NCBI GenBank assembly: GCA_019637435.1
Contig: JAHBVO010000003.1
Span: 1,178,001 to 1,242,000, forward strand
Reading direction: 5' to 3'
DNA from: Candidatus Obscuribacterales bacterium
Lineage (GTDB): Bacteria; Cyanobacteriota; Vampirovibrionia; Obscuribacterales; Obscuribacteraceae
Length of the DNA stretch: 64,000 nucleotides
Shown here: in pieces, positions 38,774 through 47,409 of the stretch
Numbering within the stretch: the stretch's first letter is position 1
How the letters are laid out: each line of letters begins with the position of its first letter
Notes under the pieces: model-generated
The model's database searches: none
The model's input: only the letters and a program-made list of their open reading frames with translations
Told to the model about the DNA's origin: nothing
Program-made: the position numbers and the translations under genes

Positions 38774-41700
38774 CTAGTTCGACTCCGCCCGCACGTTGCT
38801 TCCGGTGGTGATGACGATGTCACCGGCGCCTTGATTGTTGAAGTAAACGCTTCGTTTTATTGCAGTAATCGAAGCGGGACCGACGGGCACCACGCCGCCC
38901 GGACCGAATCTAACTTTGCCGCCGCGTTCTTCATTGACTGTAAGGAACATTGTCGGTGCATTATTTGCGTTCGTCTTTTGGAGCTTGCCGATTGCGATAA
39001 TTATGTCTTTGCCTTTGCCGGAAGTTTCGACTCGGTCGCCAAGGATAATATCACCGTTAGTGGTGTCAGTGTTCAAAAGTGAAACTCCACCATTTTGGGC
39101 CTTGAGCGGAGCCGAGACGGTCAGTGTTCCGCCATTGGCGGTCAATGTTATCGAACCCTTCTCCGTGGTCGCTCCGTTGACGTTGAGCCCTTGAGCGACG
39201 CTCAAGGTCAAACCTTTTGCGACTGCAGTGTTCTGCAATTCTATTTCACCGTTATAAACGCTGGTCACTTTGGCCGCACCGCCAGTAGTGCTTAGTTCGA
39301 GAATTGGCGCGTTTACGAAGAAATCTTTTCGGCCGATGTCGCGCGATTCGGTTTTGAGCGTAATGGAGTTCGATGCGCTCAGCACCGCATTCTTAGGGAT
39401 CTCTATAGAATTTTTTCCGTAAGTTCGGAGTGCGAGGTCGCCAACGATCAATGAGGATGGGTCGGCAATTTCGATGGCGCCCAGGGTGTTCTCTACAAAT
39501 ACCTTGCCCACCGTTAAGGTTCCAACAACGGCGTTGGTTGGGGTTCTGCTATTACCGACAGTCGCCAGTGAAGTGATCGTGAATGGAGTTTTACTTTCAG
39601 TGTGAATATTCAAGGCGCCGGCAGCCAAGTCCTCATAAATTAGAACCTCCCCTGGCCTGCCACCGCTGGAGGTGGCCGTCAGGTTTATTGTGTCAGTCAG
39701 ACCGACCCTCAGCCCGCCCGCGTCGACTACCAAACTTCCGACCGCCGACAGGTTCACAACGCCGCCATCCGAGCTCGATAGTGGCATGAACGTTTTTGCC
39801 TCGATGTAGAGGTCAGCGCCGCCGCTGTTGCTAACGAATAAATTTCCGGGTGAAGAGAAATTGATCGTTCCGGCGCGTCTAAGTCCATTCGCAACTAGCT
39901 GCAAAGGTCCGAAGTTCGTGGAAATTGATGTCGCGTTTATCGTGATTGATCCGCCGAGATCGGACACTTCGTACACGTAGAACGAATTTCCCGTCAGCGA
40001 TATCGAGCCTTCTGTTTGAATATTCAACTGATGGGACTGAATCCCTCCTATCGTGATTGGAGCGGTCTTGTTCCGGATGTCTACCGAAAAAGCATCAAGG
40101 TGGAAAATGCTGATCGGTCCATTCGTCAGCTCTCCCCCTCGAAAACTTATGAAGCCGGGACCTGTTGATTCTCCGTTCCTGTAATTAACCAAACCAAGAG
40201 TATTCGCAACAGCGGCCCGAATAGAGGCATCACCGCCAAGTGGCAATTCCCCAGAATTGGCTGTGACGTAGCTGGTGAGATTTATTCCTTCGGGAGCGGT
40301 GATCGAAATGGTGCCTCCTTGCCCCGATGTCGCATTCGAATCAATATTACCCGTCAACATAATTGTTCCGGTGGCAGCAATTGAAATATCACCCGCGTTG
40401 CCACCAGTAGCGGTGCTGCTGGTGTTGTAGAAACCAGAACCATAAATATTTCCAACGCGAGAAGAAAGGCTGACGTTAAACAGTTGAGACGTTTGAATCT
40501 GGCCGGAGCCCGCGCCGGAGAGGTCGTATCCAGCAAGTATTGTCAGGTTGCCGCCATCGCCTGTCGAACTCGAAAGGTCAATGTGATAATAGCTAAGGTC
40601 GACGTTGTCGCGCGCTGCAATCACCAGGTCTCGTCCGCTGAAGAGCAGGTTGTTTTTCAGGACAACATCGCCATCAGGATTGATAATGGCGGTTCCGGCG
40701 AAAGCCAAGTTGTTGCCCGTGATGTTTCCGTTGCCTTGCTGAATCCAGGTTCCGGCGCCTATAGTAATGTTGTTGGCACCGACGAAAAGCGATCCATTAG
40801 CAGAGATAAGCTCAGCTGTCGAGTCCAATTCAACGTCTCCGGACAGATTCATCGTGCCTTCCAAAATCAAATCGCCGCCGGTGAATGCGGCCAATCTGAT
40901 TGCAGGAGGCGAACTTGGTGAACCGGGTGGTCCCGGCAGAGGCGATGTCGCAGTGAGACTTCCGCCGATGCCACCAGCGACCCAGAGTTCATCGCGTGGC
41001 GAACTAATATTGATTGATGCCGCCGTCAAATTGTTTCCGTTAGCTGAAAATCTGCGAGTGGCTATGTTCACGGTGCCGGTTGTGTTGATGCCGCCTAGAT
41101 ATGAAACACCTTCCAGCACGGAACCATCAAGAGAAAGTCTCAAACTCTGTGTTGGGCCGATTGACCCGAGTTTGAGTGGTGACAAACCGTTGTTGAAGAT
41201 GATGGTGCCCTCTCCCTGGCCAATTAGAGTGCCGACGCCGTTTCCAACCGACAAATCGGCATCACGTGGGTTTGAGCCCACCAGGTTAATCGTCAATGTG
41301 CCATCAGCTGGTGTGAACATTCGTCCAAGCGTTTGCGAAATACCGTTTGGTGCGGACAGCGTGATGTCTTGTGCCATCAGATTAGAACCAAGCGCAATTG
41401 AGTTTTCCGCGGCAATCGTGATTGAACCTTGTGCGGTCGATGTCTCGTACAGGTTCGAGAAGTCGACAGCGTTTATTTGAATGTTCGCCGCGGACTTCAA
41501 CGCACCTTGAAGCACAACGTCACCAATTACGGTGCCGGTGTCCAACCCACCACTTAAAACTGCGCCTGTGGTGCTATCGATTGCGAACGGTCCGACGACC
41601 TGCGGCTGGCTGGCGTGGATTATTATCGAGCCGGTTCCGGTCGTTGTTCCGACCGTCGTATCAACCCTGCCCAGTTGCATGCCACCACCGGCGATGAACG

Positions 41701-43426
41701 TTATAGTTCCGTTGGGTTGACCGTCACCTACAGCAATGATCGAAGAATTGAATGGCAGATTAATCTGCCCGGTGTTTGGAGCGGATGCGAATGCAGCCAA
41801 GGTTACATTTCCGGCAGACCCATTTCCGGATGCTAAAATGACTGGTGCCGCCCCTGTCGCACCGATGTTGCCACCTGAGGCTGATGCACCGGTGACCTCG
41901 ATGTTACCAGCGTTGACTGTGAATGCAGCTCCGGCAATCAACATTATGTTTCCAGCGCTAGTGACATTGCTGTTTGTGATTAGAACCGCATTATCCAGAA
42001 TTATGTCTTGCCCTGACACCACTGTTAGTGGCGCACCGCCTGTAACTTGTTCGCCGCCGAGAACCACGGTGTTGGTGTTTGAGATCAGTGGGTCGCCCGA
42101 TGCTCTTAGCGCCTGGATGTTTAACACATCTGTTTGAGCGTTGATGATCGCAGTGCCTGCGCGAGCCCGTACTTCACCAGTCAATTTGTTTACGTTGACG
42201 TTTAAATCGCCGTCGCCAGCGTTCAGCTGCACCTGTGACGACAACCAATCGCCGCCATTTATTGTCGTGCTGAATTTCTCGCTGAAGTCTTCGGTACGAA
42301 CCCGAATGGAACCATGAAGCGCACTGATTGTTCCACCCGAATTATCGATCGCAATGTTTGACGGCAGCGAACAGTCAAAATCTATGTTGCCCGAAACCGC
42401 ATCCAGTGCACCGCTGTTCGTAACCGATGGCGCGTCGATATTCACGCTTTGACCTCTGACGGTGCCGAGATTCTGGAGATTCGTTCCGGCGCTTATCGAA
42501 AGATTTCCGGAACTGCTGATCAGTCCCTCATTGCGAAAATTTCGTTCTGCTCGCAAATTGAGGTCTATTGGTCTTGAGGAAGCGCTGGTTTCGATTGATG
42601 CGCCGGCACCATTGGTGATATCACGCGCAAAGATGTCGGCGCGGTTGTTTCCAGATTCGTTGCTCTCAGCAATTATGTTTCCAAGATTCGTAAGGTCTCC
42701 GGTCAGTCGGAAATCCGATTGCCGACTGAAGTCGCCGGAAGCTAGCACGCTTGTCGGTACTACTAACGACTTCGCATGAATATCGCGACCGCCATCATCG
42801 ATGGAGCTGAGCGCGAAGGAACCTCCGATTGCTCTACCGGATGAATCGAGATTTAAGGATTGCGAGCCGTTATCAATCACTTGCTGCAGGGCAATGTACT
42901 CGGCGGCGGAAACCGTAGAGCCACTCGATAATTCTCTTTGCTCACCGCCGACATTGATTTTGTAGGATGACTTGTCAGAGAACAAAGTGTCGCCAAGTGT
43001 GATGCCGCGCTCGTTTGACGTCAGGTCAAGCTCCAAGCCGCGAGTGATTGACCGTGCCGTTCCATTGGCGGCGACAAAAGTGGATTGGGTTTCGGCTAGG
43101 CGGTTAAGAGAAGACTCTTGGAGCCGATTGAGTCGAGGAATGTTCGTGATAAGATGCTGCGCCGCGGCGCGGTGAGCTGCCGGATTTTGCATCGGCGGAA
43201 TTTGCCGGGCTATAGATTCTGGCCTAGCTAAACGGAATAGCTGTCGAAGTTCCCGCCTGGAAAGGTCAGGGTTCGCCGCTTGCATGCTGCGTATCGACGT
43301 TTGCGAACCTCGATGCGAATGTTGGTCCGGACTCGCAAACGAAGGTGCCGCTAGGATTAGCGAACCGGCGCAGGCCATCACATGACCTGTGGTGGTGAGT
43401 CTGATCTTGATGAAATTGGCTCGCAT
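38774..43426 (-). CDS. Giant filamentous-haemagglutinin-like adhesin (paralogue 2)
   Basis: The protein has 1550 residues and is complete in this window. A signal peptide ends near AAPSFA. The N-terminal module is shared with the other two paralogues: LRQLFRLARPES, then LELDLTSNERGITLGDTLF, VSAAEYIALQQ, a GSQSLNLDSSGRA match, TISALHGSIRVR, an LTGEVRARAG segment, and SGDPLI at the place of TGDPTF. The rest is about 1100 residues of short beta-strand repeats (patterns like GNLTILAG, GGTISITA). No autotransporter beta-barrel, sorting motif or anchor is visible at the C-terminus (DIVITTGSNVRAESN). It is a likely surface or secreted beta-helix adhesin. It lies downstream of the toxin/immunity genes on the same strand. 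Confidence 0.85.
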   Translation of the reverse strand: MRANFIKIRLTTTGHVMACAGSLILAAPSFASPDQHSHRGSQTSIRSMQAANPDLSRRELRQLFRLARPESIARQIPPMQNPAAHRAAAQHLITNIPRLNRLQESSLNRLAETQSTFVAANGTARSITRGLELDLTSNERGITLGDTLFSDKSSYKINVGGEQRELSSGSTVSAAEYIALQQVIDNGSQSLNLDSSGRAIGGSFALSSIDDGGRDIHAKSLVVPTSVLASGDFSRQSDFRLTGDLTNLGNIIAESNESGNNRADIFARDITNGAGASIETSASSRPIDLNLRAERNFRNEGLISSSGNLSISAGTNLQNLGTVRGQSVNIDAPSVTNSGALDAVSGNIDFDCSLPSNIAIDNSGGTISALHGSIRVRTEDFSEKFSTTINGGDWLSSQVQLNAGDGDLNVNVNKLTGEVRARAGTAIINAQTDVLNIQALRASGDPLISNTNTVVLGGEQVTGGAPLTVVSGQDIILDNAVLITNSNVTSAGNIMLIAGAAFTVNAGNIEVTGASASGGNIGATGAAPVILASGNGSAGNVTLAAFASAPNTGQINLPFNSSIIAVGDGQPNGTITFIAGGGMQLGRVDTTVGTTTGTGSIIIHASQPQVVGPFAIDSTTGAVLSGGLDTGTVIGDVVLQGALKSAANIQINAVDFSNLYETSTAQGSITIAAENSIALGSNLMAQDITLSAPNGISQTLGRMFTPADGTLTINLVGSNPRDADLSVGNGVGTLIGQGEGTIIFNNGLSPLKLGSIGPTQSLRLSLDGSVLEGVSYLGGINTTGTVNIATRRFSANGNNLTAASINISSPRDELWVAGGIGGSLTATSPLPGPPGSPSSPPAIRLAAFTGGDLILEGTMNLSGDVELDSTAELISANGSLFVGANNITIGAGTWIQQGNGNITGNNLAFAGTAIINPDGDVVLKNNLLFSGRDLVIAARDNVDLSYYHIDLSSSTGDGGNLTILAGYDLSGAGSGQIQTSQLFNVSLSSRVGNIYGSGFYNTSSTATGGNAGDISIAATGTIMLTGNIDSNATSGQGGTISITAPEGINLTSYVTANSGELPLGGDASIRAAVANTLGLVNYRNGESTGPGFISFRGGELTNGPISIFHLDAFSVDIRNKTAPITIGGIQSHQLNIQTEGSISLTGNSFYVYEVSDLGGSITINATSISTNFGPLQLVANGLRRAGTINFSSPGNLFVSNSGGADLYIEAKTFMPLSSSDGGVVNLSAVGSLVVDAGGLRVGLTDTINLTATSSGGRPGEVLIYEDLAAGALNIHTESKTPFTITSLATVGNSRTPTNAVVGTLTVGKVFVENTLGAIEIADPSSLIVGDLALRTYGKNSIEIPKNAVLSASNSITLKTESRDIGRKDFFVNAPILELSTTGGAAKVTSVYNGEIELQNTAVAKGLTLSVAQGLNVNGATTEKGSITLTANGGTLTVSAPLKAQNGGVSLLNTDTTNGDIILGDRVETSGKGKDIIIAIGKLQKTNANNAPTMFLTVNEERGGKVRFGPGGVVPVGPASITAIKRSVYFNNQGAGDIVITTGSNVRAESN

Positions 43427-43517
43427 TGGTCTTTCTACTTACTGAAGAAGCGATCGAGTTTACAAGAAGGAGGCTTAAATGTCTATCTTTGAGTCTCTCT
43501 GTCGCCTCGCATGCGTA

Positions 43518-43871
43518 TCAGGAAAAGTTGGAGCCCTGAATTTTTTCATTACTCACCACGACCCATTGATCGTTTAACCATCGTTTTTTGATCAGCCTGG
43601 TGTCACCGGGCTTTTCTAAACCATATTCCTGTTTGGCTGTTTGATACTCATGATCTTCGGGTTTTACGACAAAGCCTCCAACGCCATGCCGACCGCCAGG
43701 ACCGTTATCAGTGACACGCACGCAAATTTCCCCAGTGAGCTGCATTTGTGCCCATTCCAACATTGTGCCGTATTCCGCTTTTCGTTCGGCGTCGAAAAGA
43801 GCGGCCTGTTCAGGCGTCGGCCATTCCTGCTCTTGGATCCAATCTTCGAGAGATTTCTTCGGTTCCACCAT
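43518..43871 (-). CDS. Small immunity-like protein
   Basis: The protein has 117 residues from the ATG at 43871 (MVEPKKSLEDWIQEQEW), with GGAGG 11 nt upstream. It is acidic and soluble. Its C-terminal part, HEYQTAKQEYGLEKPGDTRL followed by KKRW and QWVVVS, resembles the same region in the neighbour at 43982 (Tyr, then Gly-x-x-x-Pro-Gly, then a basic-Trp strand). It is therefore probably a diverged member of the same small family. It lies directly after the toxin-immunity pair on the same strand. I infer an accessory immunity gene; no function is known. Confidence 0.5.
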   Translation of the reverse strand: MVEPKKSLEDWIQEQEWPTPEQAALFDAERKAEYGTMLEWAQMQLTGEICVRVTDNGPGGRHGVGGFVVKPEDHEYQTAKQEYGLEKPGDTRLIKKRWLNDQWVVVSNEKIQGSNFS

Positions 43872-43981
43872 TTCGGTTATTTCCTCCACAACCCGTTTGA
43901 TCGCTCGACCATCGTTTTCGATTGCTTGACCCGTGAGGAACGGCACCGAATGTAGTGGCGTTTATTGCAGCCTCACAATTC

Positions 43982-44362
43982 TCATGGACATTGGCTATTG
44001 GGATCAATCGGTTGAATAACCTCATCTGATTCTGGCAACAGAATCCAGTTTCCGTCAACTTTCTTGCGAACGAGGGTATGTGCCTTTCCTGGTGTCAATA
44101 AACCGTGTTGGCGCAGTAACTCATCGTAATCGGAATCTCCAGGTCGTGACTCGGAAGAACCGTCAGCTACGCCACCACTTATAAGGTACTGTGTGCTTAC
44201 GATCATCAAGCGGCCATCCTCATTCATTGTGACTGTCTCGAGCCATTTGCCTTCCATGGCTTTTCTCGCGGCTTCGTTAGCTGCCTTCTCTTCATCAGAT
44301 GAGTCGGGTTGCTTGGCAGCCCAGTCAAGAAATTTATCCATGCCATGTTTGTCTTGAGTCAT
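43982..44362 (-). CDS. Candidate immunity protein for the metallopeptidase toxin
   Basis: The protein has 126 residues. Its ATG starts one base after the toxin stop codon, and the toxin's last codons (GAGAGGAAG) form its ribosome binding site. The two are therefore translationally coupled. It is acidic and soluble (FLDWAAKQPDSSDEEKAANE, then an ESRPGDSDYDELLRQHGLL segment, then PGKAHTLVRKKVDGNWILLP). A copy about 80% identical by eye lies at 53171-53533, next to a decayed copy of the same toxin. The family is not one I recognise. Position and small acidic nature make an immunity role likely, by inference. Confidence 0.6.
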   Translation of the reverse strand: MTQDKHGMDKFLDWAAKQPDSSDEEKAANEAARKAMEGKWLETVTMNEDGRLMIVSTQYLISGGVADGSSESRPGDSDYDELLRQHGLLTPGKAHTLVRKKVDGNWILLPESDEVIQPIDPNSQCP

Positions 44363-44363
44363 G

Positions 44364-45929
44364 TTACTTCCTCTCCATGAAGAATTCGAGCACAGACGGA
44401 AACTTCTGTTTCATCAATTGCGAATATGGATTGTTGGATGAGAACCCTGTCGAGTGTGCCCATAGATCAGCGAAAACCTCATCACGGGCGGCGTTTATTG
44501 TTTTGAAATTTTGAGAAAGTTGGAGTGTTTCTTTCATTGGCAGTGGCAAAACGTCAAAGTCTCGATTGAACGCTTCGATAAACTCCCTTTTGTCAGACAG
44601 CGGATCGCCAAATGGGTGTGCCTTTACATTGAGGGCATGTCCATATTCATGGCGCAGAATAAAGGAGATGTCGTTGTTCTTAACCCATTGCCCGTTTCTT
44701 AAAACTTCTTCCGGTATGTATATCGTGTTGTCGGCTCGACGATAGCAACCACCTAATTTGTCCGTGACTTCAGGTACATCTGTGATCCGACGTACCGCTT
44801 TGACTTCGACGCCATGCTGATGTAGAAAGGCTCTTTCATTTTCCGGGAGACCGTCCACAATGCGGCTTAATTCAGTGACGAACTGTTCGGATGGTGGTAG
44901 CTTCTCTGTCACCGGCTCTCGGTCTAGCTTGCTCTCGTTTCGGCTTGGTATTCCTTCGGCTGAATCGTCAGCCTTGGACATGGCGAAGAAGGTATCGTCC
45001 TTTGCCGCTCCGCGCTGAATGTCATCAAAGAAACCGCGCGGGATTCCTGCCGCTTCAACCTGCTGTGCTGTTAGCTCCTGTCCCTTCAGAAACTCGTAGA
45101 GTCCTTGCTTTATGTCTGCTGCCAGATCCGGAGCGGTCTTGATAGCTTCTAGTGATTTCTCTATTGTTTGCATGACGGCGGCGTCCACATGAGTTGCGAC
45201 AGCATCGGCGGTCTTCAGCGTCGCTGATTCTCCGGTGGTTCCAAGTCCGTCAGTGAAAACGAGAGGCATAATTTCGCCGGCTGTTTTTGCGCGTTCTTTC
45301 GGTGTGTGTGCGAACGAAAATGTTCTGTCGAGGGCGTCGCCTATGGTGCTCAGTACACCTTGCACGTCGGAGACCGCTTGAGCGACTGGTGTATCTGCAT
45401 AGTAATTGACCGCATTGTCGAGAGCCGGACCAATTCCTAGAAGTGCGTCATTTACTGCATTTTGAGTTGCCATCCATTGTTCAATGGGTTTAACGGCCTG
45501 TGCTCCAGCTGCAAATGTAGAATCGATATGCTGCAGCCATTGTTGTGGAGCGACGCCTTTTGAAACTTCCGGAACGTTGGTTATCTGAATGTTGAGCACG
45601 ACTGGCGAGGCATCGGGCGCATTCTTAATCGAGTCAGGCACCGGCGGGATTTGCTCTGTAGCTTGAGTTGCGGCCTTTTCGATGACGCGAGGACCTTCAG
45701 CTTCGGCTTTTGGGTCGTAAATCTCCAGTTTGCTTTTCGCTTTGTCCGCATCAGTTATGCACATCAGGTCAGTCGCCGATTCGTGTTTGCCTAAGATGTG
45801 CCGGGCATTCATCTTTTCCCATAACGCCTCTTCTTCTGACGTCCGAATGACGCCGTCCGTGCGAATACGTTCAGGAGTCTGCACCTTTGTGATTTGTGCA
45901 TCAAGCCTTCGTTCGTCTGTGTCAGACAC
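44364..45929 (-). CDS. Modular toxin with C-terminal zincin metallopeptidase domain
   Basis: The protein has 521 residues from the GTG at 45929. Residues 1-100 are polar. Residues about 160-320 form a helical pre-toxin region ending in AGIPRGFFDDI (294-304) and FFAMSKADD. The same module occurs in the toxin at 47410. Residues about 345-521 are a metallopeptidase domain: HEYGH (427-431) for zinc, and downstream DEVFADLWAH (483-492) for the third ligand. This pattern resembles the anthrax lethal factor-like (ATLF) zincins. No signal peptide is present, so delivery by an unidentified apparatus is inferred. The coupled immunity gene follows. A TATAAT at 45962-45967 is the likely -10 box. Confidence 0.7.
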   Translation of the reverse strand: MSDTDERRLDAQITKVQTPERIRTDGVIRTSEEEALWEKMNARHILGKHESATDLMCITDADKAKSKLEIYDPKAEAEGPRVIEKAATQATEQIPPVPDSIKNAPDASPVVLNIQITNVPEVSKGVAPQQWLQHIDSTFAAGAQAVKPIEQWMATQNAVNDALLGIGPALDNAVNYYADTPVAQAVSDVQGVLSTIGDALDRTFSFAHTPKERAKTAGEIMPLVFTDGLGTTGESATLKTADAVATHVDAAVMQTIEKSLEAIKTAPDLAADIKQGLYEFLKGQELTAQQVEAAGIPRGFFDDIQRGAAKDDTFFAMSKADDSAEGIPSRNESKLDREPVTEKLPPSEQFVTELSRIVDGLPENERAFLHQHGVEVKAVRRITDVPEVTDKLGGCYRRADNTIYIPEEVLRNGQWVKNNDISFILRHEYGHALNVKAHPFGDPLSDKREFIEAFNRDFDVLPLPMKETLQLSQNFKTINAARDEVFADLWAHSTGFSSNNPYSQLMKQKFPSVLEFFMERK

Positions 45930-45961
45930 CGCAGTGGCCTCACTAAGGTCCCGTCTGTTCT

Positions 45962-45967
45962 ATTATA
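45962..45967 (-). promoter_or_regulatory. Putative -10 box of the metallopeptidase toxin gene
   Basis: TATAAT on the minus strand lies 32 bp upstream of the GTG start. The same TATAATAG sequence and the following leader (CAGAC, then CTTAGTGAG) are conserved before the decayed copy at 53906-53911, which supports it as a real promoter element. No good -35 box is visible. Confidence 0.45.
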
Positions 45968-46115
45968 TACGTCGTTGTTTGGAGCCCGCGCAGAAAGCCT
46001 ACCTGCAAGCGGTTAGCAAATTATAGTCATGGCGGATTTGTGTGCATCAGCAGTTCGTAGCGGATGGGAACAACCGGGTTGCCGGAAACTAACGCTTGGC
46101 CTTATTGTTTCAGGC

Positions 46116-46532
46116 ATGAAAAGGATCATTGTTTCCCTACTTCTACTTTTTATTGGTACTAGTGCCTTCTGCACGGTCCATGCGCAGGGTCTGATAGGCG
46201 CCCGGAACTGTCCCCGCAGTGCGTCGCAGGCAGTGCCATTGATACAAGGCAAGTCTGACTCAGAGCGATGGTCTAACGTTCAGGAGGTCCAGGCGTCACT
46301 TATCGGGATGACTTATGAGCAAGTCAATAATGCGCTCGGAAAAGGAAAACCCTTTATAAAGTCGGACCAACTTACGCTAAAGGCACAGACCGCGCAGGAA
46401 AGGAGTTGTCTACTGTATCAAATTGCGGAGACCAAGATTCCTGGGAAGTCCGGAAACAGGGCTCCGGTAGAGCTTACAATCGTATTCAAAGATAATGTTG
46501 TTCAGTCCTTCATTATTGAAGCAGTGTATTAA
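46116..46532 (+). CDS. Small secreted protein, unknown function
   Basis: The protein has 138 residues from the ATG at 46116 (MKRIIVSLLLLFIGTSAFCT). The longer frame from 46029 is not needed because this start begins a full signal peptide ending near VHAQG. The mature part has a GMTYEQVNNALGKGKPF segment reminiscent of BamE/SmpA-type folds, which often begin with a GMTxxQV helix. It ends in beta strands (VELTIVFKDNVVQSFII). That resemblance is weak and I do not name it BamE. It is divergent from the metallopeptidase toxin. Its stop overlaps the end of a decayed minus-strand gene. Confidence 0.55.
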   Translation: MKRIIVSLLLLFIGTSAFCTVHAQGLIGARNCPRSASQAVPLIQGKSDSERWSNVQEVQASLIGMTYEQVNNALGKGKPFIKSDQLTLKAQTAQERSCLLYQIAETKIPGKSGNRAPVELTIVFKDNVVQSFIIEAVY

Positions 46533-46765
46533 TCGTTGATGTAATGCATCTTGATTAGACTTGAACGATTGTCTTTAAATTCTTCTTTGTATCGCCCATG
46601 GGCTTTACCGTAGTGGAGCGGATAATCGTTCATATCATAATTTCCGCTTAGGTCTTTAGTGTACCCACCCGCTCGATCCCTGATGTATGCTTGTTCGGGT
46701 CATCTCCTGCATGCATCGGGGTAGGATGGGAACTGTGAAGCTCCTCATTGGTTTTGATTTCCTGA
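46529..46765 (-). pseudogene. Decayed coding remnant with a frameshift
   Basis: On the minus strand two adjoining frames read like protein. The upstream one gives EIKTNEELHSSHPTPMHAGD. A frame change near 46703 then gives AYIRDRAGGYTKDLSGNYDM and continues to a HYIND-stop at 46529-46531. Neither part has a start of its own. The composition is unlike the surrounding noncoding DNA. I infer the C-terminal shard of a gene lost from this toxin region, possibly a toxin tip. No family is recognised. Confidence 0.4.
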
Positions 46766-46789
46766 AAAAAACGCCAGCAGGAGAAAGGT

Positions 46790-47278
46790 ATGAAGCCAGT
46801 TGCTTTATTCGTATCCGGCGATAACGAGTATGCGATGCAGTTCGAAGAAAACGGCGAACGCTTGTTCGGTTCGCTGCGTTTTAATGATGAGTCGTTTCAG
46901 TTCGAGCAGAGTTGCACTTTCACCGACGCCGAGAAGAAATTGGTGTTGGAGTGCGTCGAAGCGTTTCATGAGTCGCGTCGCACGCTGTTTGAAAACTCTG
47001 AACCGATGGTTTCGGTAGTTAGCGGCAATCCAGTTGTGAGTACCAAAAAGAGTTTGAGTCCGAAGCGGCTTGAGGTAGGAAAGGAGCTTAGCGAGTTTCG
47101 TGCTGACATCGATTGTGAGGGGCGTCCAACAAGTTACGATTTTAAAGTGATCGATAACGGCGTCTACATTGGTATCGATGGCGATGAAAATTTTTGGCGA
47201 GACATTGGGGGCGAGCTGCATACGGCGAAGCCGCTGTTCAAGGCGCTTACCGCATTCTATAAATTGCGATGCGGATAG
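46790..47278 (+). CDS. Hypothetical cytoplasmic protein upstream of the papain-like toxin
   Basis: The protein has 162 residues with a strong ribosome binding site (AGGAGAAAGGT) directly before the ATG. It has no signal peptide and no membrane segment. The sequence is mixed alpha/beta (LFVSGDNEYAMQFEENGERL; TFTDAEKKLVLECVEAFHES). I do not recognise a family. About 50 bp coding for the RLEVGKELSEFRADI region is repeated, in decayed form, at 50733-50795. It is followed 131 bp downstream by the toxin gene on the same strand. It could be a delivery adaptor or chaperone for that toxin, or unrelated; the evidence is only position. Confidence 0.55.
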   Translation: MKPVALFVSGDNEYAMQFEENGERLFGSLRFNDESFQFEQSCTFTDAEKKLVLECVEAFHESRRTLFENSEPMVSVVSGNPVVSTKKSLSPKRLEVGKELSEFRADIDCEGRPTSYDFKVIDNGVYIGIDGDENFWRDIGGELHTAKPLFKALTAFYKLRCG

Positions 47279-47409
47279 CTACGTGAAAGAACAACCTTCC
47301 AGCGCTTTCTGTTCAATTCAACAGTTACGATTTCGCCTGGATTCGACATACTGTGTTTGGTAGCCCAACGTGGATAGAATCCATACAAGGAGTGGCGGGA
47401 GGCTGTGCC

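Noticed and set aside
38831-43175. Plus-strand open frames opposite adhesin paralogue 2
   Set aside because: Antisense shadows; the minus-strand frame is continuous with signal peptide and clear paralogues.
43810-44058. Minus-strand frame between the two immunity-like genes
   Set aside because: Overlaps both neighbours in another frame and has no start signal.
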